Of a stretch of DNA of 34,203 nucleotides, positions 22,345 through 30,336 are shown in pieces. Made by a program: the position numbers and the translations under genes. The notes beneath the pieces are model-generated. The model was not told where the DNA came from, did not search any database, and saw nothing but the letters and a program-made list of their open reading frames with translations. Position 1 is the first letter of the stretch, and the number at the start of each line of letters is the position of its first letter. The stretch covers positions 1 to 34,203 of the IMG/VR virus record IMGVR_UViG_3300007538_000091; one strand, written 5' to 3'. This DNA is from a virus.

Positions 22345-22711
22345 CCGTGTCGTATAACGTCCATTATGTTAAATCGGGCGAGGGCTATCGGATCTGGCTG
22401 AGAGCCTTAGTGGCTCTGGCTTTGGCCAAGATCTGGCCCTCCCCTTTTTCGATCCGGCCATCCCTCCGACCCCACCCACCCGGGCCCCCCGGCGTCAGGC
22501 AGACGGCACCGGCATGCATACACACACTATTCCACACACCCCATCACCAAATTTTAACAGCCCCTATCCCCTTCTTGCCCTGTCAGTAATACTTACCCCC
22601 CACCCCTTCTGTTAAAATCGCGTAGAGAGCCTTAGAATGCGTTTTAGAGCCGTTCTAGGAATCGGTGGTGGGTCCCCAGACCCACCCGGGATATATTTTT
22701 GAGAAAATGAG
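22345..22711 (+). other. C-rich, G-poor non-coding stretch with 10-bp inverted repeat
   Basis: 367 bases between terS and the next small gene. From about 22440 to 22608 the plus strand is rich in C and poor in G, with the look of a Rho-loading site. ATTTTAACAG (22551-22560) and CTGTTAAAAT (22609-22618) form a perfect inverted repeat round its last part. The 11-mer GAGAGCCTTAG occurs twice, near 22400 and 22625, each time after GTTAAA. A hairpin GGTGGGTC-CCCA-GACCCACC (22667-22686) closes the stretch. Packaging site, Rho-dependent terminator or both are possible. Confidence 0.5.
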
Positions 22712-22855
22712 ATGGCGAAAACCAAGAAGACCGAACAAGTGTGGAGACCTGAACCAATTGCCAAGCGAACCAAGATTGGCCGTGGCAAGAACAAAACCTC
22801 ATCCATGAACAAACATGAACGAAGGTCTTACAAAAAATATCGCGGACAAGGTTGA
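22712..22855 (+). CDS. 47-residue basic protein next to terminase
   Basis: A very basic protein ending SSMNKHERRSYKKYRGQG. I recognise this ending from a small family of phage proteins encoded next to terminase genes in aquatic phages. GAG-rich sequence precedes the ATG. Charge and position suggest nucleic-acid binding during packaging, but no function is known. Confidence 0.72.
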   Translation: MAKTKKTEQVWRPEPIAKRTKIGRGKNKTSSMNKHERRSYKKYRGQG

Positions 22856-22940
22856 TTCTTGCCCTGAAGTGTGGTATATAATATTTCTATGCCTATAGAT
22901 TACTACTTACAGTAATCTAGCACCCCCTTTAGGGGGGTGC
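22852..22940 (+). promoter_or_regulatory. Candidate promoter followed by two hairpins
   Basis: TTGATT (22852-22857), 17-nt spacer, TATATA/TATAAT (22875-22882). Downstream lie GATTACT-ACTTAC-AGTAATC (22898-22917) and GCACCCCC-TTTAG-GGGGGTGC (22920-22940). The second hairpin looks like a terminator without a T-run. This could be a short (about 55 nt) RNA, or an attenuator ahead of the next gene. Confidence 0.4.
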
Positions 22941-22990
22941 TTAGTAGTATATGTATAGTATATATACTGACTATAGAGAGAGGGCAAACC

Positions 22991-23176
22991 ATGACAACTT
23001 GGTTGCTAATCCTCCTTCTCGGGGCTGAGGGCGGGTTTTATGTTCGGCACGAGGCCACCTTCATGACAGAACAAGACTGTCTTCGGGCGCGTGAACTTCT
23101 CATTGGCCAGATAGGCCAACCTGTCGTTAACTACCAGCTCACTTGTTTAGGTGTCAGCCTAGGACAAGGGACATAA
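22991..23176 (+). CDS. Small membrane or exported hypothetical protein
   Basis: 61 residues from the ATG at 22991, with GAGGG 7 nt upstream; a frame extension upstream enters the hairpin region. The N-terminus (MTTWLLILLLGAEGGFYV) is a membrane anchor or uncleaved signal. The rest has two Cys (QDCLRARELLIGQ, NYQLTCLG), possibly a disulfide in the periplasm. A lysis accessory protein is possible but unproven. A terminator follows. Confidence 0.65.
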   Translation: MTTWLLILLLGAEGGFYVRHEATFMTEQDCLRARELLIGQIGQPVVNYQLTCLGVSLGQGT

Positions 23177-23221
23177 CCTGTGGTAGAATACAAATGCATG
23201 CTTTCCTCCCAACTGCAATGC

Positions 23222-23243
23222 AGGGGCCTTTGGGCCCCTTTTT
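23222..23243 (+). terminator. Rho-independent terminator (rightward)
   Basis: AGGGGCC-TTTG-GGCCCCT followed by TTTT. A 7-bp GC-rich stem with a T-run, ending just before the binding site of the next gene. Confidence 0.85.
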
Positions 23244-23256
23244 CCTAGGAGCCCAC

Positions 23257-23445
23257 ATGTACTTCTCAATTCATTATGAAAACGGCCCGTACAGTTACGA
23301 GGTCACCATCAATACAGAGTCTAATGCAGAACAGGTGTTAACCATTCTTGATCAGTTCGCCAGTTCTGTCTTGAAAGAAATGGACGAATCTGGTCCTGAG
23401 GCCTGCCCCGATTCTCGAGATGAAGGGCAAGAAACCGATGAGTAA
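23257..23445 (+). CDS. Small acidic hypothetical protein
   Basis: 62 residues from the ATG at 23257 (TAGGAG 5 nt upstream); the upstream extension passes through a terminator and is rejected. The N-terminal half (MYFSIHYENGPYSYEVTINT) is two strands; a helix (NAEQVLTILDQFASSVLKEM) and a disordered acidic tail follow. No family is recognised. Confidence 0.68.
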   Translation: MYFSIHYENGPYSYEVTINTESNAEQVLTILDQFASSVLKEMDESGPEACPDSRDEGQETDE

Positions 23446-23659
23446 TGTGATTCAGTTTCCGGGCGAGACCTCAATGGACATCGATCCAAAGGAAATGCTG
23501 ACAAATATCAGCGAGCAGATTGAGTTTAGCGGTCTTGTGCTGGTTGGCTGGGCAGAGGGTGAAGACCGTTTGATTGTGTGTTCTTCGATGGGGTCGGTCG
23601 CGGAGATCGTGTTTGCCTTAGAAACCGGCAAAAAGGCCATCATGGATGCCACAGACTGA
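23438..23659 (+). CDS. Small hypothetical protein upstream of terL
   Basis: 73 residues from the ATG at 23438, overlapping the preceding stop by 8 nt. The middle (LVLVGWAEGEDRLIVCSSMG, SVAEIVFALETGKKAIM) is an alpha/beta pattern; the opening SNVIQFPG resembles small phage proteins that start with a VIxFP motif. It overlaps terL by 14 nt and so is probably translated with it. Function unknown. Confidence 0.72.
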   Translation: MSNVIQFPGETSMDIDPKEMLTNISEQIEFSGLVLVGWAEGEDRLIVCSSMGSVAEIVFALETGKKAIMDATD

Positions 23660-25160
23660 TCTATCTAACTACATTGGCAAGATTAAAAAACTCCCGCCCG
23701 AAGAACAACGGGAGATTCTTGCCCTTGTTGAACAAATGTCAATGGCCCGAACACGTGAAAACGCCCGTGTCGATTTCTTAGACTTTGTTCGGCATGTCTG
23801 GCCCGCGTTTATCGCGGGCGATCACCACAAGATTATGGCAAATGCCTTCGAGAGGGTGGCAAAAGGGGAACTCAAGCGCCTGATTATCAATATGCCACCC
23901 CGGCATACCAAGTCTGAGTTCGCATCCTATCTGTTCCCGGCATGGTTCCTAGGCAACCACCCAGAAAAGAAGGTGATTCAGACAGCACACACCGCTGAAC
24001 TGGCTGTTGGTTTCGGCCGAAAGGTCCGAAACCTGTTTGAAAACCCGGACTTCACTGAAGTTTTCCCAAATATATCCCTATCAGCAGACTCCAAAGCCGC
24101 AGGACGGTGGTCTACCTCAAAGAATGGGGACTATTTTGCGATCGGTGTGGGTGGTGCGGTCACCGGTAAGGGTGCCGATATCCTGATTATTGACGACCCC
24201 CACTCCGAACAAGAGGCCGCCATGGGCGCCTACAACCCAGATGTCTACGACAAGGTCTATGAATGGTATACATCAGGCCCGAGACAGCGGTTACAGCCCG
24301 GCGGGTCTATCATTGTGGTGATGACCAGATGGTCAACCCGAGATCTCACAGGACAAATCATTAAGTCATCAACCCAGAAGGTTGGCGCGGATGAATGGGA
24401 AGTGATTGAGTTGCCCGCGATCCTTCCTTCGGGCAAACCTTTATGGCCAGAGTTCTGGCCGATCGAGCAACTCGAGGCCCTCAAGGCCGAGTTGCCGGTT
24501 TCAAAATGGAACGCGCAGTACCAACAGAATCCAACTTCTGAGGAAGGCGCTCTAATCAAACGGGAATGGTGGAATGTTTGGGAGGATGAAGAACCTCCCA
24601 CCTGCACCGCGATTATCCAAAGCTGGGACACCGCATTTTTAAAGACACAGCGCTCTGACTACTCTGCCTGTACCACATGGGGTGTGTTTTATCACCCTGA
24701 CTCGACAGGCAATGAGGTCCCAAATTTGATATTATTGGATAGCCTGAAAGATAAATACGAGTTCCCCGAACTCAAGAAAGTGGCCTACGAGCATTATTGG
24801 CAGTGGGAGCCGGACCAGATGATCGTCGAAAAGAAGGCGTCCGGTGCCCCACTGATTTTTGAATTACGTGCGATGGGGATCCCGGTCACGGAATTTACCC
24901 CGTCTCGAGGGCAAGATAAAATTGCCCGAGTGAATGCCGTGACAGATCTGTTTGCATCTGGCATGGTGTGGGCTCCACCCACCAGATGGGCAGATGAATT
25001 GATTGAGGAATGTGCCGCTTTTCCGGCAGGTGACCACGATGACCTCGTGGACTCTATGACGCAGGCTCTTCTGCGTTTCCGCCAAGGCGGCTGGTTACGG
25101 ACGGACATGGATGAACGGGACGAAGAAGTCTCCTATAAGCGAAGGGTTGAGTATTACTGA
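23646..25160 (+). CDS. terL: Terminase large subunit
   Basis: 504 residues. ATPase: Walker A-like MPPRHTKS (83-90), Walker B ILIIDD (179-184), followed by MTRWSTRDLTGQI as coupling motif. Nuclease: QSWDTAF (Asp 328), a second acidic position in MIVEKKASG, and GDHDDLVDSMTQAL at the end, which together form the RNase H-like metal site. It powers DNA entry into the prohead and cuts the concatemer. It is followed at once by the portal gene (ATG overlapping the TGA). Confidence 0.96.
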   Translation: MPQTDLSNYIGKIKKLPPEEQREILALVEQMSMARTRENARVDFLDFVRHVWPAFIAGDHHKIMANAFERVAKGELKRLIINMPPRHTKSEFASYLFPAWFLGNHPEKKVIQTAHTAELAVGFGRKVRNLFENPDFTEVFPNISLSADSKAAGRWSTSKNGDYFAIGVGGAVTGKGADILIIDDPHSEQEAAMGAYNPDVYDKVYEWYTSGPRQRLQPGGSIIVVMTRWSTRDLTGQIIKSSTQKVGADEWEVIELPAILPSGKPLWPEFWPIEQLEALKAELPVSKWNAQYQQNPTSEEGALIKREWWNVWEDEEPPTCTAIIQSWDTAFLKTQRSDYSACTTWGVFYHPDSTGNEVPNLILLDSLKDKYEFPELKKVAYEHYWQWEPDQMIVEKKASGAPLIFELRAMGIPVTEFTPSRGQDKIARVNAVTDLFASGMVWAPPTRWADELIEECAAFPAGDHDDLVDSMTQALLRFRQGGWLRTDMDERDEEVSYKRRVEYY

Positions 25161-27613
25161 TGGCCATTGACAAGCCCATGACACCGAGTCTAATCCCAGA
25201 AATGATGGATGATTTCGAGGATGAAGAAGTTCTTGAAATTGAAGTGGTGAACCCAGACGCGATCACGATCGAAGAAGACGATGGGTCGGTCACAGTCATC
25301 ATGGACCCGGATATGCAGGAAGATATTATGGGTCCTGAACATAATTCAAACTTTGCTGAGTTTCTTGATGAAGATGAACTGGATTCGATTGGATCCGAAC
25401 TAGTAGACCAGTTCAACAGTGATCGGGAGAGTCGGAAAGACTGGGCCCGAGTCTACATGAAAGGACTCGATCTTCTGGGTCTTAAAATCGAAGACCGAGA
25501 TCAACCATGGCCGGGCGCATGTGGCGTGTATCATCCCGTCCTCATAGAAGCGGTTGTCCGCTTTCAAGCGCAGGCAATCACAGAGTTATTCCCTGCTGGT
25601 GGCCCCGTCCGCACAAAAATCATGGGCCATGTCAACGAAGAAAAAATTAAACAAGCATCCCGTGTTGAACATGAGATGAATTATCAGCTCACTGAAAACA
25701 TGTCTGAGTACCGAGATGAAATGGAACAAATGTTGTTCCGCGTTCCAATGGCTGGTTCCGCGTTCAAGAAAGCCTACTTTGACCCTATGCTTGAGCGCCC
25801 TGTCTCTATGTTCGTTCCTGCCGAAGACTTCGTGGTGTCTTACGGTGCGGCTGACCTGCTGACGGCAGATAGATATACCCACGTCATGAAGAAAAGTCAG
25901 AATGATGTCAGAAAACTGATGGTCAATGGGTTCTACCGCGATACTGAATTGCCCGAACCAGCACCTGAATTCTCAGACATCGAGGAGAAGTACAATGAGC
26001 TGGAAGGGGAGTCTTCGGTTGGCATTGAGGACGATGACCGCCATACCATCCTTGAGATGCACGTTGATTATGATTTACCAGAACCATACAGTGATCCTGA
26101 TGGCATTGCCCGCCCTTACGTTATCACGATAGATAAGTCATCAAGAACAGTTCTTTCAATCCGAAAGAACTGGTTTGAGGATGATACGAAAAAACAAAAG
26201 CGCGAACATTTCGTGCATTACCGCTACCTCCCCGGGCTTGGATTTTATGGGATTGGTTTAATCCATTTGATTGGCGGACTGGCAAAGTCCGCCACATCTA
26301 TCCTTAGACAGCTTGTAGACGCCGGCACGCTTTCAAATCTACCCGCTGGACTCAAGGCTCGAGGTCTTCGTATTAAAGGGGACGACAGCCCTCTCAGCCC
26401 GGGCGAGTGGAGAGATGTCGATATCCCCGGAGGAGCGATCCGAGACAATATTTACCCTCTTCCATACAAGGAACCATCTGGTGTTCTGTATAACTTGCTT
26501 GGCAATATTGTTGATGAAGGACGCAGGATTGGGTCAGTGGCTGATGTGGACATTTCATCGGCAAACCAGAACGCGCCCGTTGGAACCACGCTTGCCCTTT
26601 TAGAGCGATCCCTCAAAGTAATGAGCGGGGTCCAAGCCCGAATCCACCATTCGTTTAAGAAAGAACTGAAGATACTGGCACAGATCATCCATGATCACAT
26701 GCCAGCAACATATGACTATGATCTCGATGGTCAGTTTTCAAGGGTTGATGATTTTGATCGACGCGTGGATGTCACGCCCGTATCAGATCCAAACTCTGCG
26801 ACCACATCACAACGGATCATTGCGTATCAAGCGGCCCTTCAGTTGGCGCAACAAGCGCCACAGTTGTACAACTTGGGAATGCTTCATCGGCAAATGCTCG
26901 AGACATTGTCAATCCCGAACGCAGATGAGATCGTCAAGTTACCAGAAGACATCAAGCCAAACGATCCAGTGACCGAAAACATGATGATCCTCAAGCAAGA
27001 GCCGACAAAGGCCTTTGCATATCAGGATCACGAAGCACACATTGCCACACACATGGCAATGATGAACGATCCAAAGATCCGCGAAATTGTTGGACAGTCA
27101 CCCTTTGCCGGTGCGATACAGGGGGCAATCGTTGAACACGTCACAGAACACGTCGCCCTCCAGTACCGAAAAGAAGTCGAGAAGCAATTGGGTGTTCCTC
27201 TTCCCGAATCGGAAGTTCTTCTCCCTGAAGATGTGGAGCGCGATCTTGCTCCACTTATTGCTCAAGCCGCTGAAAAGGTGCTACAGAAGGATCAAGCTGA
27301 GGCGGCACAAAAACAGTCTCAAGAAGAACAGCAGAACCCGCTTACACAAATTCAACAGCGGGAAATCGCGCTTAAAGAAGCCGAATTCAATCACAAGCGT
27401 GAGATGGATATGGCAAAGCTCCAAGCGGAAATCCAGAACAAAGAGGCGAGTCGCGAAGTTGAACTCGAACGCATTTCGTCACAGGAGCGCCAAGAAGGGG
27501 CGCGACTGGGTGTGAGAGTGGCGTCCGAAAAAGACAGGCTTGACAGAGAAGAGCAAATGGAAGGCGTGAAACTTGGGGTTGAAATTGCCAAGTCAATCTC
27601 TCAGAATACATAA
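25160..27613 (+). CDS. Portal protein
   Basis: 817 residues. Acidic N-terminal arm (EVVNPDAITIEEDDGSVTVI), then the portal core (DLLGLKIEDRDQPWPGACGV, MSGVQARIHHSFKKELKILA, PVSDPNSATTSQRIIAYQAA), a pattern I know from portal proteins of large podovirus-type and aquatic phages. The last 130 residues are a Gln/Glu/Lys-rich coiled coil. The ring forms the DNA channel and the motor's docking site. Longer than P22 portal because of the arm and tail. It is followed directly by palindrome copy 8. Confidence 0.9.
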   Translation: MAIDKPMTPSLIPEMMDDFEDEEVLEIEVVNPDAITIEEDDGSVTVIMDPDMQEDIMGPEHNSNFAEFLDEDELDSIGSELVDQFNSDRESRKDWARVYMKGLDLLGLKIEDRDQPWPGACGVYHPVLIEAVVRFQAQAITELFPAGGPVRTKIMGHVNEEKIKQASRVEHEMNYQLTENMSEYRDEMEQMLFRVPMAGSAFKKAYFDPMLERPVSMFVPAEDFVVSYGAADLLTADRYTHVMKKSQNDVRKLMVNGFYRDTELPEPAPEFSDIEEKYNELEGESSVGIEDDDRHTILEMHVDYDLPEPYSDPDGIARPYVITIDKSSRTVLSIRKNWFEDDTKKQKREHFVHYRYLPGLGFYGIGLIHLIGGLAKSATSILRQLVDAGTLSNLPAGLKARGLRIKGDDSPLSPGEWRDVDIPGGAIRDNIYPLPYKEPSGVLYNLLGNIVDEGRRIGSVADVDISSANQNAPVGTTLALLERSLKVMSGVQARIHHSFKKELKILAQIIHDHMPATYDYDLDGQFSRVDDFDRRVDVTPVSDPNSATTSQRIIAYQAALQLAQQAPQLYNLGMLHRQMLETLSIPNADEIVKLPEDIKPNDPVTENMMILKQEPTKAFAYQDHEAHIATHMAMMNDPKIREIVGQSPFAGAIQGAIVEHVTEHVALQYRKEVEKQLGVPLPESEVLLPEDVERDLAPLIAQAAEKVLQKDQAEAAQKQSQEEQQNPLTQIQQREIALKEAEFNHKREMDMAKLQAEIQNKEASREVELERISSQERQEGARLGVRVASEKDRLDREEQMEGVKLGVEIAKSISQNT

Positions 27614-27627
27614 AGTTCAATTGCACT
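27614..27627 (+). repeat. Near-palindrome copy 8 (after portal)
   Basis: AGTTCAATTGCACT starting immediately after the portal TAA stop, followed by a T-run and then GGAG of the next gene. The arrangement matches copy 6 almost base for base, TTTTGGAG included. Confidence 0.75.
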
Positions 27628-27642
27628 TTTTTGGAGAACAGC

Positions 27643-27825
27643 ATGGGCGAACTTGAGTACATTCAAGAGAAGATCCGTAGCAACATGAATGATGTGGCTG
27701 ATTACTTAGCAACAGGCGGTTGCCAAAGTTGGGAGCATTACCAGTACATGACCGGTATGGTAAAGGCATTTGCCATCATTGAGCGTGACGTGGTGGACTT
27801 GGTCGAGCGAATCAAGTCAGAATAA
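27643..27825 (+). CDS. Small helical protein after portal
   Basis: 60 residues from the ATG at 27643 (GGAG 6 nt upstream). Helical with one Cys and Trp/Tyr cluster (LATGGCQSWEHYQYMTGMV), then an acidic/basic helix. Small proteins of similar look follow the portal in other aquatic phages. Function unknown. Confidence 0.72.
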   Translation: MGELEYIQEKIRSNMNDVADYLATGGCQSWEHYQYMTGMVKAFAIIERDVVDLVERIKSE

Positions 27826-27841
27826 AACCTTTGTCAAGTCA

Positions 27842-27903
27842 TGCTATACTTTAATTGGTAAAAAATACGCCACAAAAAAGTGGTGCTGGGTACTGCGGAC
27901 CCA
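27842..27903 (+). promoter_or_regulatory. Extended -10 promoter and leader hairpins before GroES gene
   Basis: TGCTATACT (TG at 27842, -10 at 27845-27850) is an extended -10 element; no -35 is needed or clear. The leader has CCAC-AAAAAA-GTGG and TGGGT-ACTGCGG-ACCCA (27887-27903). It may give the cochaperonin and capsid genes a separate transcript. Confidence 0.4.
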
Positions 27904-27922
27904 CCTAACCGTAAGCGAGAGA

Positions 27923-28294
27923 ATGATGCAAGTTAAAGATTACGATCTTATTGAAGAGATTGCAGAACTCCTTCCAATTCCACGGGGATACAAAATCCTT
28001 GTTGCCTGCCCTCAGGTTGAAGAAAAAACGCAAGGCGGGATTATCATCGCGGAAAACACGCGCAACAAAGAATCGGTCGCATCCATCTTAGGGTACGTGA
28101 TCGAGCTTGGCGAAGATGCTTATTTTGATTCAGACAAATTCCCAACAGCCCCTTACTGTAAGCCGGGCGATTGGGTCATGTTCCGTTCCTACACCGGCAC
28201 ACGTTTCAAGGTGAAGGGACATGAGTTCCGCTTAATCAATGATGATTCAGTGGAAGCAATTGTTGAAGATCCAAGGAGCATTGAACGCGTATGA
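27923..28294 (+). CDS. GroES-like cochaperonin
   Basis: 123 residues (ATG 27923 or 27926; AGCGAGAG upstream). IPRGYKILVACPQVEEKTQG, followed by GIIIAENTRNKESVASILGY and VIELG, matches the GroES strand, mobile loop and following strands, then KPGDWVMFRSYTGTRFKVKG forms the C-terminal half. Phage cochaperonins such as T4 gp31 replace host GroES to fold the capsid protein. Its place between portal and scaffold fits this. The long acidic loop (EDAYFDSDKFPTAPYC) is an addition relative to host GroES. Confidence 0.88.
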   Translation: MMQVKDYDLIEEIAELLPIPRGYKILVACPQVEEKTQGGIIIAENTRNKESVASILGYVIELGEDAYFDSDKFPTAPYCKPGDWVMFRSYTGTRFKVKGHEFRLINDDSVEAIVEDPRSIERV

Positions 28295-29166
28295 GTCAAT
28301 TAGATCAAGATGTAGAACTGGAAACCTCAGATGATTTCGAGGTTGAGATCATTGATGATACCCCTGAACATGACCGAGGGAGACCCCGGCGTCAAGAAGG
28401 GAAAGAGCCAGAGATTCCAGAAGATGATGAAATCTCGAACTACTCAGAAAAAGTTCAAGACCGAATCAAGAAACTAAAGTTCGAATACCATGAAGAACGC
28501 CGAGCCAAAGAAGAGGCCGAGCGCATCTCTAATGAGGCGGCAAATGCCCTTAAGAGACTTCATGAAGAGAACGAAAAATTACGCCATACCCTGACAAAGG
28601 GCGAGAATGCCTTAGTCCAACAAGCAAAGGTCCGCGTTCAAGCGGAGTTGGACCGAGCCAAGTCTGCTTACAAGCAGGCGTATGAAGTTGGCGACACAGA
28701 TGCGATCATTGAAGCACAGGAAAAACTAGCGGCTTTATCCGCTCAGAAAGTCCAGTTTGATCGTTACAAGCCAAAAGAAGCACAGCCACAAAAACCTCCG
28801 GTATTACCCGTACAGCAGAACAGACCAGACCGCGAAGCGGTAGAATGGGCTGAACGGAATCAGTGGTTTGGTAAGAACAAACGAATGACGAGCTTTGCCA
28901 TGGGAGTCCATGATGAGCTGGTTTCCGAGGGCATGGACCCTCGGTCACAAGAATATTACCGTCGAATTGATCAGGAAATTCGAAACACATTCCCAGATCA
29001 GTTTGACTCACCAAGACAGAGTGCGGGCACCGTAGTGGCCCCGGCGAGTCGTTCGTCAAAAACACCACGCAAAATAACTCTGACAACAACCCAAGTCGCA
29101 CTCGCCAAGCGGCTCGGGCTCACGAACGAACAATATGCGGCGCAATTACTCAAGGAGAAGCAGTAA
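28291..29166 (+). CDS. Capsid scaffolding protein (likely)
   Basis: 291 residues, starting on an ATGA overlap. Highly charged: acidic N-terminus (LETSDDFEVEIIDDTPEH), long coiled coil over about 50-160 (IKKLKFEYHEERRAKEEAER and following), a Pro/Gln linker, and a basic C-terminus (SRSSKTPRKITLTTTQVALA) suited to binding the capsid shell. Size, composition and position between portal and capsid genes are typical of scaffolds. No protease is seen. Confidence 0.78.
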   Translation: MSQLDQDVELETSDDFEVEIIDDTPEHDRGRPRRQEGKEPEIPEDDEISNYSEKVQDRIKKLKFEYHEERRAKEEAERISNEAANALKRLHEENEKLRHTLTKGENALVQQAKVRVQAELDRAKSAYKQAYEVGDTDAIIEAQEKLAALSAQKVQFDRYKPKEAQPQKPPVLPVQQNRPDREAVEWAERNQWFGKNKRMTSFAMGVHDELVSEGMDPRSQEYYRRIDQEIRNTFPDQFDSPRQSAGTVVAPASRSSKTPRKITLTTTQVALAKRLGLTNEQYAAQLLKEKQ

Positions 29167-29618
29167 TGACTGATCGAGCCCCACGGGAATCGCAGACCCG
29201 GGAAACCACTGCGCGCAAAAAATCATGGGCCCCAGCTTCTCGCGTTCCTGAACCAATGCGAAATGATCAATACGCCTATCGGTGGATCCGAACAGCAACA
29301 CTTGGGCAAGCAGATAACACAAACGTGTCTGCAAAGTTCCGGGAAGGATGGGAACCTGTACCAGCAGGTGAGCATCCTGAACTCCAAGTAATGTCCGATA
29401 TTGATTCTCGTTTCGAAGGGAATGTTGAAGTCGGTGGTTTATTGTTGTGTCGCAACAGCAAAGAAACCGTCGAAGCCCGGAACAACTACTATGGTGACAT
29501 GGCTAAACGGCAGATGGAGTCTGTAGATAACAACTACATGCGTGAAAACGATTCACGTATGCCACTCTTGAAGCCCGAACGAACCACAAAGGTCACATTT
29601 GGTCGCGGCAACTCTTGA
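29166..29618 (+). CDS. Conserved structural-region protein
   Basis: 150 residues, TAATG overlap with the scaffold gene. Basic disordered N-terminus, then a core (QYAYRWIRTATLGQADNTNV, KFREGWEPVPAGEHPEL) and NSKETVEARNNYYGDMAKRQ, a pattern I recall from capsid-gene clusters of uncultured aquatic phages. It may be a minor head protein. No enzymatic motif. Confidence 0.78.
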   Translation: MTDRAPRESQTRETTARKKSWAPASRVPEPMRNDQYAYRWIRTATLGQADNTNVSAKFREGWEPVPAGEHPELQVMSDIDSRFEGNVEVGGLLLCRNSKETVEARNNYYGDMAKRQMESVDNNYMRENDSRMPLLKPERTTKVTFGRGNS

Positions 29619-29665
29619 TAATTGTGTCATTGGGTGCCGCATACTAGACATGTAAGGAGAATGAA

Positions 29666-30325
29666 ATGTCTTCAGTAAGCACACCCTATGGACTGGTGCC
29701 GAAGTATAAGCTCGGCTTCACGTCTTTTAATGGTGCGTTTCGCGAATTCCCAATGCAGGCAAATAACTCAGCCGCCATTTTTAATGGCGATTTGGTTGTT
29801 TTGTCAACAGCGGGTCAGCCAAGCGCTCAAGGTTCATCACCTGTCGCATTCAACGTAAGCGGTGCATCAGACGCAACAGCCGGAATTATGGGCGTTTGCG
29901 TTGGTTGCCGTTATGTCGATTCAAACGGACAGGTACAATACAACAACTACGTCCCAGCAAACTTGGTCACCGGTGGTGCATCCCAAGTGTTTGTGCGTGT
30001 TGCTGATGATCCTAATACAGTGTACCAAGTCAAAGGAACTGCCGGTCTCGGCACGTTCAACAGCGGAACAGACGGCTCTGGTTATGCAGGCGCTGTCGGC
30101 ATGAACGCCGCTCTTGGCTTTGGAACATCGGGTTCAACATCAACAGGGAAGTCCGGCGTGAATTTGGTTGTAGGTGCGAATGGCGCAAGCCTCGCGGCAA
30201 CATCCACATTGGCTGTTCGGATCCTTGAAGTGGTCCCCGGGACAGAGACGGATGATTACCCTGAGTTTCTTGTGAAACTCAACGTGGGTGTTCATTCTTA
30301 CGATAACCCGCTTGGATTAGCATAA
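29666..30325 (+). CDS. Putative head decoration or stabilising protein
   Basis: 219 residues; AAGGAG before the ATG. Gly/Ser/Ala/Val-rich beta protein (SSVSTPYGLVPKYKLGFTSF, NGDLVVLSTAGQPSAQ, GIMGVCVGCRYVDSNGQVQY). The position immediately before the major capsid gene and the lack of charge clusters fit a capsid-surface protein. It has 11 nt to the capsid gene, so it is probably expressed at a similar high level. Confidence 0.72.
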   Translation: MSSVSTPYGLVPKYKLGFTSFNGAFREFPMQANNSAAIFNGDLVVLSTAGQPSAQGSSPVAFNVSGASDATAGIMGVCVGCRYVDSNGQVQYNNYVPANLVTGGASQVFVRVADDPNTVYQVKGTAGLGTFNSGTDGSGYAGAVGMNAALGFGTSGSTSTGKSGVNLVVGANGASLAATSTLAVRILEVVPGTETDDYPEFLVKLNVGVHSYDNPLGLA

Positions 30326-30336
30326 GGAGCTAAACA

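Noticed and set aside
22341-22589. 82-codon plus-strand frame after terS
   Set aside because: Pro/His-rich product that follows the C-rich composition, no ribosome binding site, and no protein-like pattern.
22955-22985. T7-type RNA polymerase promoter (ACTATAGAGAGAG)
   Set aside because: Only the start region resembles the T7 consensus, it occurs once, and no phage RNA polymerase gene is seen in the window.
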